A stretch of DNA of 64,000 bases from Seriola aureovittata. Lineage: Eukaryota > Chordata > Actinopteri > Carangiformes > Carangidae. Each line of letters begins with the position of its first letter. Position 1 is the stretch's first letter. Location of the stretch: assembly GCF_021018895.1 (NCBI RefSeq), contig NC_079368.1:1960001-2024000 (forward strand). Reading direction: 5' to 3'. The position numbers were made by a program, and so were the translations under genes. This document shows, one piece after another, positions 23,941-36,637 of the stretch. The notes beneath the pieces are model-generated. The model saw nothing but the letters and a program-made list of their open reading frames with translations, was not told where the DNA came from and searched no databases.

Positions 23941-25060
23941 AAATGGCATAATGATCGAGTCTACTTCTTAAAGGATGAAGATGTGAGAAAATGGTTATAT
24001 TTTGAAGGTTGAATAAATTTAGGGAGTACTAGTAGTATCATAATTTTGAGCTTGCCAATCAATTCCAGTAAGTTTAAACAGAAGCTTTCTGGTAATATTA
24101 ATCCCCAAATACCTAAAATGATCAGTGGCAATTCTGAAGTATAGCTCAGCAGAAAAACTAGGGTCAAGGCCATCCGACAAAGGCATGAACAGACTTTTAT
24201 CCCAGTTAATAGTAAACCCTGAAAGCTGCCCAAAGGTGTTTATCAGATTGAGTATGGGAGAGAGGGACGTCCTTACATCTGACAGGGTCAAGATCACATC
24301 ATCTGCGTAAAGAGCAAGGTACATTCAGATATGCCACACCTTGTCTCTAATAGAAATTGCCCAAGGCTGAAGAGCCAGGGCAAGGAGCATAGGGGAAAGG
24401 CAGCAACACTACCTAGTTCCATGGTGTAGCAAAAACTGGGGAGACCTATTGTGGTTAGTTAAAACAGAGGATTTGGGACAAGCATAAAGCATTCTTAACA
24501 CTCATAAATTTGTCAAATAAAACAAATTAATTTAAAAATAGATCAAATCAAATTTTCAAGAGTAGCAAACATTTCCCTCCACTCGATTTGGTCAAAGCCC
24601 CCCTGTGCATCTGCAGAAATTACTATTAGAGAAAGAGAATCTATCTGGAATTAAACCTTTTGATCAGGGTGGATTAATGTGCCAATGTTTGCTTAATCAG
24701 TTTGTCAGGTCTTTTGCAATCATCTTTTGGTCACTATTTAGCTTAAAGAGCGATAAGATGTAACATTACTGTCGTCCCTGTCTTTTTTCAGGAGAAGACA
24801 GATATGAGCATCATACAAAGTGTGAGGAAAATGCCATCTCTCACAGAGCAGTTTACCATACAAAGTAAAAGGGGGGCAATGATGTCTATGTGGGCCTCGT
24901 AAAATTCTATGCCAAACCCAACAGGGCCACAAGCTTTGCCGTTAGGAAAAAGGCAAGTGGCGCTTTTGAATTCATCTAGCATGAAGTCAGAATCCAATTC
25001 CTGCTTCCCTCTTCTGAGTCCACAAACTGTATGGAAGTCCACTTCTTTGAAGTAAAATCC
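23941..25060 (-). pseudogene. Decayed LINE (L1/Tx1-like) RT region
   Basis: Reading minus from 25060: KACGPVGFGIEFYEAH (about 24930, the degraded SGKAPGPDG motif), a following stretch matching LPHTLYDAHICLLLKKDRD and YRSLS in a shifted frame (about 24830-24740), and further down YLALYADDVILTL (about 24310, the YADD catalytic box) followed by NLINTFGQLSGFTINWDKS and DHFRYLGINIT. The middle (24330-24730) is heavily mutated but still colinear. Several frameshifts mark it as an old insertion of a 5'- and 3'-truncated copy. Confidence 0.85.
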
Positions 25061-25309
25061 AATTGCAAATGAGTTTCCTCCCCAGAATGTTCAAGTTCAC
25101 TCTCAGGAACTGGGTGAGGAGCTCAAACATCCGGACAGAGAAGAATCTCTGTTACTCAACATTGAATCTGATTTCCAGTTAGATAAGGTTTGGCCGTTGG
25201 TTGGGATGCCTGACAGACACGTCCACATACAGACACATTTCAAGCGGCAAGCTCCAACACTGAAAAATTAAGCCAACATGGAATTACCAAAAATTGCACT
25301 TCTTCGAAT

Positions 25310-25545
25310 GGCTGCTTGAGTCTGGCTCCAACAGTGAGTCAGTCCACATAGACTCCCATGTTAAAATGTCCAACTTTACAGCAGAAATAAACATGTTTAC
25401 AGCCTGGTACAAAAAACAGTTTTGGTCTCTAGAGCTAATTTCCTTCCTCTTTTTACTTTTCAAACTCTGTCATACTACGTTGTGCCTTTGCCCTGACAGT
25501 GGACGTACTGCTACCCTCAACTTTGACTGAAATCTAAAACAAAAC
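25310..25545 (+). repeat. Interspersed fish repeat, copy 1
   Basis: Shares cagtgagtcagtccacatag, then aaacatgtttacagcctggt and acaaaaaacagttttggtct with 32440-32540 in the same orientation. I recognise the core phrase as part of an abundant teleost interspersed repeat, but cannot name its class with certainty. Confidence 0.65.
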
Positions 25546-28500
25546 TGTCTGTGACATGTCACTTGCCTCCCGACTCTGTCGTTACCTTGAAACGTGTAGA
25601 ATAGCGCTAATTCATTTCATAACAAAAAAACAATGAAAGGTGAAGTTAGCAGTGATACACTTGCTCTGCTGTCATATAACTGTGCTATAAATGCAGGTTG
25701 ATCATTAAACTATATAACATTAGTTAATGTTTAACGTTTTCTTTGAATTGATTTGTCACTGATTTGTCACCTGACAACTTTAGAAGCGTTAACACTGACA
25801 TTTATGTTAATTGCAAAATGAATTACCTTCAACATTGTGGATGGAAGATTCAATCCAGTTGCTGATTCCTTTTTTTTAAAAAATCCTTTTGGGGATCCTT
25901 TCAAATCCTTCAGCCCATTTATCAATTTGGTTGAATGAAAGTTTTTCGACCAATTCGCTTTTCTGCCACAGAAAGAGACATTAAAGTTGCTTAAAGAGGC
26001 TTCCCACCCTCAGCATGACATCAGAGGAAAATGACCGCTGTGTGAAAACGGTTATTTCGTCCAGGAGGAAGGAGCTTTTGAACTTTCTGAAATGAACAAT
26101 TCAAACAGATTCATGTGGTTATAGCCCGGGTGTGAGGAGGTAACAGGATTCTAACTGATCTGTCACTCTGTCTTTTCCATTCTTCACACCTTCTATTTGT
26201 GTATAAATGAGTGCAACACTATGATTCTGAAAGTTATCCCAAATCAAATGATTATTGTGTCTCACCACTATCTGTGACAGCAGCCTTTTCACACCACCTT
26301 CAAGGACAGTCACACAACTACAACAACAACAACAACAACAACACAAGACGGACGCATACCCCAGCCTTTCTTCATTTCATCAAAGGTCAGAAGGTCACCA
26401 AATATAAAAAACGTAAGCTTTTGTGGACCGCAGTAGCCAGAGTTAATTCCTCAATCTGACTCATAGTAGTCAAGTAACCTTGCTCTGGATCAGGAGATAA
26501 AACACACCTTCACTAAGCAGACAGTCTGTGATTCAATTTCTGGCTTCACATTCAAGGTGGGTCAGATACTGAGCCCAAACACCAGCATGTGAGTGTGTGC
26601 TATGGTGGAAAAGAGGTTTATGTGTAGAAAAAAAAGTGCTTGTATGAATGTGTGTGTGTGTGTGTGTGTGTGAATGGATGAATGTGGCTTGTGTGGTCAA
26701 TAAGTGCTGTCCATTTACCATTTGAATTAGTTATTTCTTAGTGTTTGGTATGAATAAAATCTTTTATGAAAGCAGGTTATTCGTCTCTCACTGCTCAGCA
26801 GCCGAGAGAGTGTGAGAAAGTTATCACATACAGTACTCTCAGTTATTCCAGGCAATTCCCTCATGTAGTGAAGTGTTGGTTGGAACCAGTGGCTGTCTGC
26901 TCAGACAAGGCCTCCATTATGCTCAGAGGACTGTGCTCCATGGGTATTTTTTTCCATTAGCCATCAGTTATAAAGCTGCTTTTCAAGAAACAAGAGGTCC
27001 ATATCTGTTCCACGATTGAGCAAAGACTGAGTGGTCTGCAGTGAGTGAGAGAAAAAGTTAGTTAGACTCATTTTATTAAAAGAATTGAAAATGACAGAGG
27101 AGGCAGATGTAAAGGATAACATTTCGTGTTTACTTTTGAAACTGAAACTCACTTCTAGTATACAATCTCAAAATCATGATTGTTTGTTTGCTTAGGTTGT
27201 GTGCTCAAGCAGATATTGCATTGAGGTCAGAGTGGTGTGGCAACAGAGTGAGGGACAGAAGGAGAAAGAGGGAAAAAGGAAAATCGTGAAAAGTGATGGT
27301 AACAAACTGCCTCCCAGGAATGTCTCAACATATTTTATTCACCTCTGCATAATGCTGTAGGAAAGACAGACTCTAAGACATGCCTCACACCGAACGTCCA
27401 CACGCTATTTTTTTATTTTTATGCTGAATCCATGAAGCCACGACACATTGAGAAAGTTCTGGTTCTGGTTCAGGTTTGCAGGGCATGCCTTATCTCAAAT
27501 AAACAACTACTACTACTGACCAGACATTCACAGGTAGAGAAGGCGGACTTACCACCTTCCCATCCCCCACCCATCCCTGGAGTCATAATCCTGCTGTTCC
27601 TGGTTTACTCCACAGGAACAAAGACAGTTTGTTCACCCAGAGGTGCTCCAAGTCTATCGAGTATGAGGCGCCGTCAACACAGGAACTGGGCAGGGCTGAT
27701 GACAGAGTCTGGATGTAGATACACCAGAAACTTTGACCGGGCCTGACCTCTTAGGAGGTGGACTTCAGTTCTCTATAGCTGAATATCATTATGTCATTTG
27801 TGTTTGTCATCCCCACTTTTAAGTCTGTCAGAACTGTTTGTACACTGCAGTGATGTGTCTGACCAGTTAAAGCTAAAAACAGAGATCAGTTACTGAAGTG
27901 GAGGTGATGTCTCTCCTCACATCTGATCTAAGAACAGCGTTCTGTCCAACAAAGGATCTGATGTTGTTAACCTTGTAAGGCAGCTGGCTTTCTCTCAAGT
28001 GAGAATCCATCTTGTTGGCTACTGGCAGCTACAGGCGTGTCTTAGGTAAGGTTAAAGCGTTATATCAGGACTGGGGGGTAGAAAAGCAGAGAACAGCTTG
28101 GAAGATGTTTTCACGCCTCTCTCAAGCACATGACGTTCTGTCGTGGCTGACAGGATGGAGATGGTTGCAACAAGTTATTGTAACTGTCCTCAAGCTAAGC
28201 AGCCGAATCACAACAGACCACACAACAGTATTTTTCAACATTTTTAGTTCAAAATAGGAAATATCTGCAGCTAATTCTGTCCCATAGCACAACAGATGCA
28301 CCAATAATTTTAATGTATAAGAAAATACAAACAAGTTATTTTGTGAATTATTTGATTAGCCTCTCGTGGTCTTATGATATATTTGCCTGTTCTGTTTATT
28401 ATGAGCAATAAAATAAATAAATTGTGCCCATTTTTGCCTCAAGGTAGGTTCTGTGTTCTACACAAAACAAAACTCAATAACTGTATTATTACATAAATAA

Positions 28501-29539
28501 ATAAATGATAGGCTACTATAATATTATTGCATAAATAAATGATAGCATTTTACATACATGTAATATATTGTTGTAAAACAATGTATATTTTCAGAATACT
28601 GTGCTTATTGCAACAAAAATCGAAAGTTGATTTATAAAATTTAACATATTTTCAATATGTTGCGACCGTCCCTGATCTGTGTTGCAACTGTCCCCATGTC
28701 ATGTCCCCATTCAAATGAATATTGTGAAAGATATGTAAAATGTAATCATCTTTAAATGGTATGGGTAATTAGCAGAGAGATGTAAGGGCAATATGTAATA
28801 GTTTGGTTGGTCTAGTCCAAACTGTCTCTGAGTAACAGAGAAATGTGTTAATCGTCCTGGTCCCCTCCTCTATTCCCTGTAGTGACCTAAAAAATGTAAA
28901 AACCTGAACATTTTTTTTTTAAAAATGGATTCATTTAAAAACATGGCTGAATAAAGATTTCCCTCAAATGGTTGCAGCAGTTTTGTCTGTCTATCAGAAG
29001 CAAAGAAGGCTACAAACACAATCCTTCCCTAACTCTAACCAAGTCAGATCACAGGAAGTCAAACCTGCGGCAGGGCACTGATATCAGTCACTGGCTGCCA
29101 TGGGAACCACACAGAGGTGTTTGATATGTCCACAAACATGACCCAAAGTTATTTGTTCCACTTCTGAAAAATGGAAAATGATGCACAATAGGTTCAGTAT
29201 AATGACAGTTTATATCAGATCAGAAAATGTGTCATTGTGAAACTCTCAAAATACGAATGATGTATTTTGTCATACGTTTACACACATTTAGGGAGGATAA
29301 AGAGGTGGAAATGAGCCCAGTGTTTAATTTATACAGGATGTTTTTGAGTGACATTCCTGGGAACCCAGCAGTGATGTGGAAGAGAGGTGGTGGGAGCTGT
29401 AACAGACTGAGACCTGAGATGAAGCTACTGTATGAACATATGAGCATTTGAAACACACTGAGTACTGAGATGACGACCAAATAGCTGTGGTGATTTTACA
29501 GGTTTTTTAAAAGTGAAAACATGTGAGCTGTGTACTGAC
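25546..29539. other. Intergenic, no gene assigned
   Basis: Contains a (CAA)n tract at 26318-26343 and a (TG)n tract at about 26650-26671. A plus-strand frame at 27432-27746 has a hydrophobic run (IPGVIILLFLVYSTGT) after a possible acceptor (cattcacag), but no donor or homology supports it. AAAT- and TAAA-rich stretches lie at 28400-28550. Confidence 0.35.
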
Positions 29540-30170
29540 CCGGCAGGAATAAGGACTGTGAAGGAAAGTCCTGTAGATGTGATACACTGGTCGAAATCTG
29601 TTGGAACTGGAAAGTCGGCCAACTGGCTGAAGTCCACTGGGCATTTGGTCAATGATCTCATCTTCGCATAACAATCTTGGAAGAGTGAGCCATAATGTCA
29701 TTACTCTGGGTGGGGAAGGTTGCTCTGGACATCTTGATTTTTAAAGCCAAAAACTGCTACAAAGCAAATCACAAATTAAATGAAAATGTCCAGGAAGTAT
29801 TAGTTGGCTCATGCTGAAACAGAGTCATAAATTCACAGACCTGGAAGATGACACAGCAACTCTTTTGGAAAAGAGATCTTAATGAGCCTGGGTAAAAGAA
29901 AAAATAAACAGCTCACCTTGGACTGTGTCCAAAATACCAGAGCACAGAGAAAGAATGATGCTTATTGTCCATTGTATACCTGCAGACAGACAGACACGTA
30001 GGAGGGGGCAGAGGTTTCGTATTCAGATTTCTCCTGTCCTCCACAACCCTTCTGCTCTGCAGAGCAGCCATGAATTGAGTTTATTGTGAGGAGCAGGCCA
30101 GTATAGGAGAGGAGGACCAAAATGAGGCCACTGGTGACTAGCCACTGTTTATCCACTCCAATGATACCTT
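29540..30170 (-). other. Possible exons of an unidentified gene
   Basis: Three minus-strand segments have paired splice signals. The first, 29980-30170, has acceptor ctcttttttaacag and donor CTGCAG|GTATAC, and carries a membrane-like stretch (SGLILVLLSYTGLLLTI). The second, 29917-29979, has acceptor gtctgtctgcag and donor TCCAAG|GTGAGC; in one frame it reads like a signal-peptide core (ISIILSLCSGILD). The third, 29540-29675, has acceptor actcttccaag and donor GCCGG|GTCAGT. Joined to the second in phase it gives a cysteine-containing peptide (KMRSLTKCPVDFSQLADF). The first and second share one junction and so are alternatives. I recognise no family; these could be chance signals. Confidence 0.25.
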
Positions 30171-32425
30171 CTGTTAAAAAAGAGCATTGACTCTCCACCT
30201 CAGGGCGCTGTGCTGTAACAGATCTGTACAGGGTTTTGTAGTGACGCATTTCATAATGAAGAAATGGGGAAATTAGAAAATATATCATCAGTGAGTTGAC
30301 AAACACTCACCATGAGGTTTATTAGTAGCTGTACAGAAGCTTGTGTTCAGTTGAAAAGCTATTTCCTTAAACAGACAGACATGTTGATGCTACTTGTGTA
30401 TTTTCAGTAGATCCTTTATCCTGGTAAACACCCACATCCTGCAGGCTTTCTGTCCCTAAACTGACAAACATTATACACATGTTAACACAGGTTGATAGAC
30501 CTCCTCACGACCAGTAAACATTATCCCTTTAACCGTCACTGCCTGTGACCTGCGTCTGGAGGGAATACTGTAAAATCTGAAACAACACATTGTGTAATCA
30601 TAACACATCAAGGAACATCACAGCCATTTACCCAATAAATTAATATTAATTTCACTGTATGTGTATTTGTATTATGTATGTATGTACCGAGGATTCATAA
30701 ATGCTGAAGCCTTTTCATAATGAAGTCAGCTAAGTCCTTTAAAGTCTTCCTGTGAGAGATAACGGCTGATTAAAGTATTTACAGCCAGTCAGGCAGACAG
30801 CAACACAAGCTGATTCTATGCAGCCTCCACCTGCTGCTACACTACTGCTGCACCACATCCTTTGTGTCGTACAACGACCTGATCCCGTTTTAGCCTGTCC
30901 GAGCACCTGCTCATCAACTGCAGCCTTCACTGCAGTCCGCAGAATAAAATACAGGTTTTCACTAAAGGCTAAAAAAAAAAGAAGGATAACAGGAACTTGT
31001 AAAATCAAGAGGGAACCATTCACATGTCTGAAAATTTGCCTCTAGAATAATGTTCTCCATCTCTGACAAATGGAAGTGTAAAACACAAGTCTGTCTTTAA
31101 GCCAAGTGTTTTTCCTGTGTGGTATATTCTGACAGACTGAGTCAGAGCTTAAGCACCCTGAGTAACGGTGCCTCACAAGCTTCCACCTCCCCACACTATC
31201 TGATATAGTTTATGTCAGTCCTGTTCAGTCATCAGTAAAACACCACTTTCCACAGTTAAATGAACTTAGGATGAGACGCAGGAGGAACCAAAAGATCTGT
31301 ACATGAATAATATCATGATTTACATCTACATAGCTAGCAGGGCCCATTAAACTGGTCCCATACAACTGGAATAGTGTTAAAGGTGCCCCGTTGTAAACAA
31401 CCAGCAAATTGCAGTGTATATCCTTTAACCTGAATAAAAAACTGGGTACATTTAATACCTCATAAAACCGTTGCAGAGCCATTTTAGAGACAAATGTAAA
31501 CTGATATGACAATGGTGATGTATGAGGAAGTAATAAATGTTAATTAGGTCCCCACAGGTGAAACTAGTGCAGTCTAATCCAACAGTGTTGCAGTTCATCC
31601 TCTTTCATCAAGGGAATAATGTTTGTGTTATTAAGTCGATCTCACTGATATCAATTTGTGTGAAGTAACCAGACAGGAATATCTGTTACTTTAACACTAT
31701 TTTATATTATACTGCCTATATAAATACTGCCAATACAACCTGAAGTAGTCCCACTTATGAAAGACTCAGTATGCGAGTATACGACTCAGTATACGACCCT
31801 GGGTTATATTTGTTATGTTTCTCTCCAGAAACAGAAAAAGGCAAACAGGATGAGGACTTCAGGCCCTTGATGTGACACACCTGTGAAGGAAAAAAGGGAG
31901 GGAGGAGACGGAAAGGAGGAAGGACAAGGTGAGGAGGACAAGTGAAGAAAGACTGGTGTCGAAGAAAAAGTTAAGTCTTTTTAAGTTAATCTTTAACTAT
32001 TAAGAGTATGAAGAGTGACCTAGTTTTATCAGTCAGCCTTCAGCACAGTTTATCACAGTACAACAGTTACCATGGTAAAAATACATGAAATACCGAACTG
32101 TCCCTCTTTTTTATGTCATAGATTAAAACATTGGGTATTTTGATGATATATTGATCGCTTAACTGAAACTGTCCCCGTTTTGATTTCAGAAACCTGGTCA
32201 ACTTATACAAAACTGTAATAATGAGCCTTTAAAATATAAACTTCACAGGGCTGTGCACATGGTGAGCCGTCTGTTAATGACATGGGCAAAGCTATAATGA
32301 TTCTGAATGTGTGGGATCAACCAGCTATAGACTGTTAGAGCCGTGGAAACAATGAGTGATCAAGTCTGTTTGTCAAGTCTTTATACAACTACTACCATCA
32401 CTACGGCTGACTCCAACACCTCTGA
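30171..32425. other. Intergenic, no gene seen
   Basis: No supported coding exon. A donor-like CATG|GTGAGTG on the minus strand near 30312 could be an upstream exon of the candidate at 29540-30170 but lacks other support. Confidence 0.35.
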
Positions 32426-32860
32426 GTGTGTTGTGTCTGTCTCCAGCAGTGAGTCAATCCCCAAGCATGTAAACATGTTTACAGCCTGGTACAAAAACCG
32501 TTTCGGTCTCACGGGGATGAATTCCTCATATAACTCACTCATTTAATTTTTTATGAAGACTTAAAGTCCTGTATAATTGAGGGTGTGGCCTCTTTGAGTG
32601 ACAGTTGGCTGAGCGTATGCCCCAACCCGGCATGCACCGAAGTCATGGCTCCACATCCGCCCCTCCTCTTCGCCCATTTTTGGATTAGCCGAGAGTTTGG
32701 CGGAATCAGGCACTGCCAAGATGGCGACAGTAAAGCAGCTCACTCCGAGCTTCTAAAACAGCTCTTCAGAAACCTGTGGGTGAAGTCACAGAGGCTACAT
32801 CCATCTTTATTTACAGTCTATGCTCTGAATATATTCTTTCATTGGCACATCACCCCCAAC
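32426..32860 (+). repeat. Interspersed fish repeat, copy 2 (longer)
   Basis: Begins with the same cagtgagtcaatcccc and aaacatgtttacagcctggt landmarks as 25310-25545 and extends further, through tgagggtgtggcctctttga and ccaagatggcgacagtaaag to catctttatttacagtctat. These phrases recur in many fish genomes in this order. No protein is encoded. Confidence 0.65.
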
Positions 32861-34003
32861 ACTCTGTCAATATGCAGTAATAATGTGCATCACATGACGC
32901 CTTACTTGTTTACATCATGAGCGTCTTTGTGCATTTACTGTGAGAACATAAGATAGACTACAGGGACCAGCTAATTCATGCATAAACAACCACTGGTGTC
33001 AAATAATGCTTTAAATAAATGGGTGTGTAATTTATTATTAATGAGCCAGAGCTCGTTCAGACATGTGATGGACTACAGCGGATTATTGTGACAGGGTATC
33101 ACCTGTGACCACCACTACAGGACATGCAACCAATAAGAAGCATCATAGTTTTATTTTGAAATAAATAAATCATCAGAGATCAAAAGCTTTCCCCTGAAAC
33201 ATTTCATTCTAAACTGTTGTCAAATCAAGTGTTTTCTTCAATAAAAAAGAAAAACATTGGTGGAACATTTACTTTACAGAACACATGACAACAACATGGA
33301 TCTTTGGTATTTCTAATCTCACTGTAAGAGTACTGCTCTCTCACTGTAATTACATGATTATATATCACGTGGCACTTCCTTTAAGAAAAGCACTTCCTGA
33401 AATGACCCATTGTATTTTAGTCATAGGCACTTTTTCACCTGCTTGTGTTACTGATGAAATGTGTTGTCACTGGAAGCTACAGCCTGACCTTGACTGGAAT
33501 GAATGAAGACTCCCTGCTGAGCGAGTTCAGCGTCCCGCTACAGCAGGATGATATGATCCAGCAGAGTTGGAGAGAGGATTGAAATCCCTTCACCACTACA
33601 TAAACATAATGAATTACAGGTAAAAGTCCAGCAATCAATTTTTTAGAAATAGTTAACAAAAGTAAAATACATCAAGTGAGTTCCAAGAATGGTCTTTTTC
33701 ACAATGTTAAATTACAGATGCATTCTGGGAGGTTCAGATGATGCCTCTATACAGCATTAAGTATAGAAATCCACATTTTATGACCCATGATCTTTCATGT
33801 GTTTGCTTGAGAAATCTTAATCTGCACAGTAATAAAAAGCCATCAGACAAATGTGGCCACGAACAAGTTCAATATTTTTCAGTGAAACCAACAGAAGGAA
33901 AATACTCACATGATCCCAAAACTGATGGTGATTGAGTCAAACTTTGTTACTTTTAATTTCTAATCACATAATAAATACTGAAACCACTCTCTCCTCTTCA
34001 CTA
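32861..34003. other. Region 3' of GCNT4, probable 3' UTR plus spacer
   Basis: No coding exon. GCNT4 stops at 34004 on the minus strand, so its 3' UTR should occupy part of this stretch. Reverse-strand AATAAA hexamers occur near 33150-33175; which one is used cannot be told from sequence. Confidence 0.4.
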
Positions 34004-35293
34004 TCATGTTTGCACATACTGGCGTTTTTCCATCAGCTTCTCCTCCAAGCACTTGATCAGGATCGGGTCCACTTTGGGATCGAACTTGTTAGCAAACCAG
34101 TGGCCATAGTTAAGGAGCCAGCGAAGTTCAGCAGCTCCATAGATGCAAACACTCCGCATGTGTGTACCTGTGCATGCTGGGTAAAGGTTTCCTTCCAAGT
34201 AGTTCCACTTCACCAGTCGTGTCTTGCTCTTCAGATCTGTAACATCCGCCGCGGACCTGGGGATGTGTCCTGGAACCCCAGCGACCCTGACAAGCGTGGC
34301 CCAGAAGTGTTCATCTGGTGAGTATGTGTCAGCAGACCATATCAGGAAGTCCTTCGTCACCTGGCTGCTGCTGATGTAATTCACAAAATCTCTTGACAGG
34401 ACAAAATACGCACTTCCGATGAACATCTCGATACCGTGAGGAGGAACATCTTTGGCCACCGTGGTTTTGACGGGAATACGACGGTACTCATAAGGCACGT
34501 TCTTCAGCTCGTGCTGGAAACGGAAACGCTGCTTCTTCAGTTCACTGGGTCGACTGGACTCCAGCATGTTACTGCCATTCAGCTGCTTCAGCTCCATCAC
34601 CAGTTCATAGTTTGACTTGAGAGGAAAGTCCTGGCCGCACAGGTTGATGACGTACTTCCACTTGACCTCCGACCTAAGCAGGTCAGAGAGGCAGTTGAGG
34701 TCGGCATTAAGCCTGCTGATGTGGGCGTATTCCACAGACTCCAGTTTTGAGGCAATAAACACATTTGGAGTACAGTGAGCCAGGTTTTTCACAGCCTTTA
34801 TAAACAGTGGAGAGGCCTTCTGATCATAGTGAATGCAGTAGATGTTATGAGGTGAGTAGATGGCATGAAGAATACGCTCCACCATGGGTGCGTTCTTATG
34901 CACCACCAAAGAGTAAGCCAGCGGGAAGTTCCTCTCTGTGTCCGACACTGGGACCTCATTGTAGGCCCTCGTTTTGATAAATGTTTGACAGTCTGAGGTC
35001 AGACTCACAGTGCTATCATCATCCACGTCTATAATGACTTTCTGTTTTATCTCCAGAGCTTTGCCGATCTCCACAGGATCCAGCTCATATATTGCAGTGC
35101 AGTTGACGTCATACCTGCGGTTGTGGATTCTGGATATGCTGACAGTGATACCATAGGGCTCAATGTAGACGCTGTCCCTCACTGTCACTTTAATGTAGAC
35201 CAGCTTGAGCAGACAGACCACCAGCAGAGACAGAGCAAACAGGAAGCACCTGTGTCTCAATCTATGTAAGTAGTGAGCACATCTTATTCTCAT
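34004..35293 (-). CDS. GCNT4: Core 2 beta-1,6-N-acetylglucosaminyltransferase (GCNT4)
   Basis: This single coding exon of 429 residues encodes a Golgi type II membrane enzyme of family GT14 that adds a beta-1,6 GlcNAc branch to core 1 O-glycans. I start it at the ATG at 35293 because a good acceptor (cttttgtttccag) lies immediately upstream; the open frame continues 28 codons further, but that is intron. A short cytoplasmic tail is followed by a membrane anchor at residues 15-33 ([13 protein letters not shown]), then a stem and the catalytic domain. Landmarks include [75 protein letters not shown] and [21 protein letters not shown]. Glu at about 328 in SPDEH matches the catalytic base of the family. 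N-glycosylation sequons occur at NCT and NGS. The C-terminus matches human GCNT4 (453 residues) more closely than GCNT1 or GCNT3. The frame is intact. Confidence 0.95.
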   Translation of the reverse strand: MRIRCAHYLHRLRHRCFLFALSLLVVCLLKLVYIKVTVRDSVYIEPYGITVSISRIHNRRYDVNCTAIYELDPVEIGKALEIKQKVIIDVDDDSTVSLTSDCQTFIKTRAYNEVPVSDTERNFPLAYSLVVHKNAPMVERILHAIYSPHNIYCIHYDQKASPLFIKAVKNLAHCTPNVFIASKLESVEYAHISRLNADLNCLSDLLRSEVKWKYVINLCGQDFPLKSNYELVMELKQLNGSNMLESSRPSELKKQRFRFQHELKNVPYEYRRIPVKTTVAKDVPPHGIEMFIGSAYFVLSRDFVNYISSSQVTKDFLIWSADTYSPDEHFWATLVRVAGVPGHIPRSAADVTDLKSKTRLVKWNYLEGNLYPACTGTHMRSVCIYGAAELRWLLNYGHWFANKFDPKVDPILIKCLEEKLMEKRQYVQT

Positions 35294-35532
35294 TCTGGAA
35301 ACAAAAGGATAAAAATGTGGAGATAATAATAAGTTTAATACACTTTTTAAAGTTATCTTTACAATTTTAAGGTGCATGGAATTCTTGATCTAAGTGCACT
35401 AGAAGGTAAACCTTTCTTTTCCTTCAATAATTTACGTCATAAATTCATTTGAACTTCAGGTGTTTTTTCTGTTTAGGAGGCAGGTAAAATAAAATACAGA
35501 GTTACACAGGTAGCTGGTTCTGGTCTCATTAC

Positions 35533-35595
35533 CTTGCTCTCTGAAGTTGTCTCTGAGCGGCTCCATGCAAACGTCTCGCACAGTTCCACAAGAAC
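35533..35595 (-). other. GCNT4: Probable GCNT4 5'-untranslated exon with a uORF
   Basis: On the minus strand an acceptor (cattacatttag) precedes 35595 and a donor (GAGCAAG|GTAATG) follows 35533, defining a 63 nt exon 240 nt upstream of the GCNT4 coding exon. It contains one ATG. Spliced to the coding exon, that ATG opens a 12-codon frame that ends at a TGA overlapping the GCNT4 start codon (ATGA). This would favour reinitiation or leaky scanning control. The exon is inferred from splice signals only. Confidence 0.5.
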
Positions 35596-35869
35596 CTAAA
35601 TGTAATGAGAACATTTCTCCAGTAAGTGTAAGGAATAAAAGAAATAACAGGCCTACTAACAATAAACAGCGAAACTGACTCAACAGATCCAGTAAAGTGG
35701 GAAACCTTCAGTCTGTGTATGAGCAGCTTCAGGAATCACTCCTCAGGTCTGCCTCTCCATTAATCCCACCTCAGTCTGAAAATATTCCTCTCCAACAGGA
35801 AACACATGATGAGGCTCTGAGTACTGGACTACTTCAAATCCGGTACCGGTACCTTTACGAACAGACAGT

Positions 35870-36045
35870 ACGGAGGAAAAGTCGCCACATGAGTAAAGAC
35901 AAAGCACGACGACGGAGCCGAAGTCAGACTCCCATCTGCTGAGTCCGGAGCTCCATCGCGGACCGACAGAGAGGGGTGGCCGCAGGGAGCAGCACTCCGC
36001 CCACTGGCCGGACACATCCACCACATCACCCCCACCCGACACATT
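35870..36045 (-). promoter_or_regulatory. GC/CpG-rich block, candidate GCNT4 promoter
   Basis: A local CpG-rich block (cgacgacggagccg, catcgcggaccg, ggccgg) contrasts with AT-rich surroundings and contains a GC-box-like ccgccc near 35997-36003. It lies upstream of the probable untranslated exon in the correct direction for GCNT4. No TATA box is evident. Start site and strand are inference. Confidence 0.3.
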
Positions 36046-36112
36046 CACCACTTACTCACTAATGATATGATTAACCCTCTTCAACAGGGGAAGATCCAGC
36101 AGCGATGCTGGA

Positions 36113-36160
<48 letters not shown>

Positions 36161-36260
36161 TGTATATATATCTATGTCACACACGCACATATGTATATAT
36201 GTGTGTGTTTGTATATATATATACACACACACATATACATATATATTTATATATAAATAT
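36113..36260. repeat. (TA)n and mixed TA/CA microsatellite
   Basis: About 36 bp of TA from 36115 is followed by imperfect tata/caca/tgta sequence to about 36260. All ORFs here are simple-sequence artefacts. Confidence 0.9.
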
Positions 36261-36637
36261 GACCAAAGGGTCATGATTTCATTATGCACCTCAAACTTTA
36301 ACCACACATCTTTACATCTTTATTTTATTTGTTTCAAAGCTGGAAGCAGCTGAAATATGACATTTAACAATCTTACATGTAGACTCAGAACATGGAAACA
36401 TTGAGAGCAGTGTTTAGAACTACAGTCTACAGTACCTTCACATTGAGTTAATCTGACATAAACAGTTGCAACATGAAACTTAACATGTAAATAAACAAAA
36501 GACAAACACATCATGAACTCTAAATTCTCACATTTTTCCACCTTCTGTTTAACACAAGTCGAAACTAAATGGGTCAGAAAACTGAGTGAAACTCACCAAG
36601 TTAAACTGTCGATACAAACACAGTTATCAACAAAATG

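Noticed and set aside
27432..27746. 104-codon plus-strand frame with a hydrophobic stretch
   Set aside because: No donor, no family resemblance, and no partner exon found.
35291..35377. Upstream in-frame ATG extending GCNT4 to 457 residues
   Set aside because: A clear acceptor (tttgtttccag) lies just before the ATG at 35293, so the extension is intron; the shorter start also fits the usual tail length of type II Golgi enzymes.
36067..36353. Overlapping open frames rich in Tyr and Ile
   Set aside because: Artefacts of the TA microsatellite on both strands.
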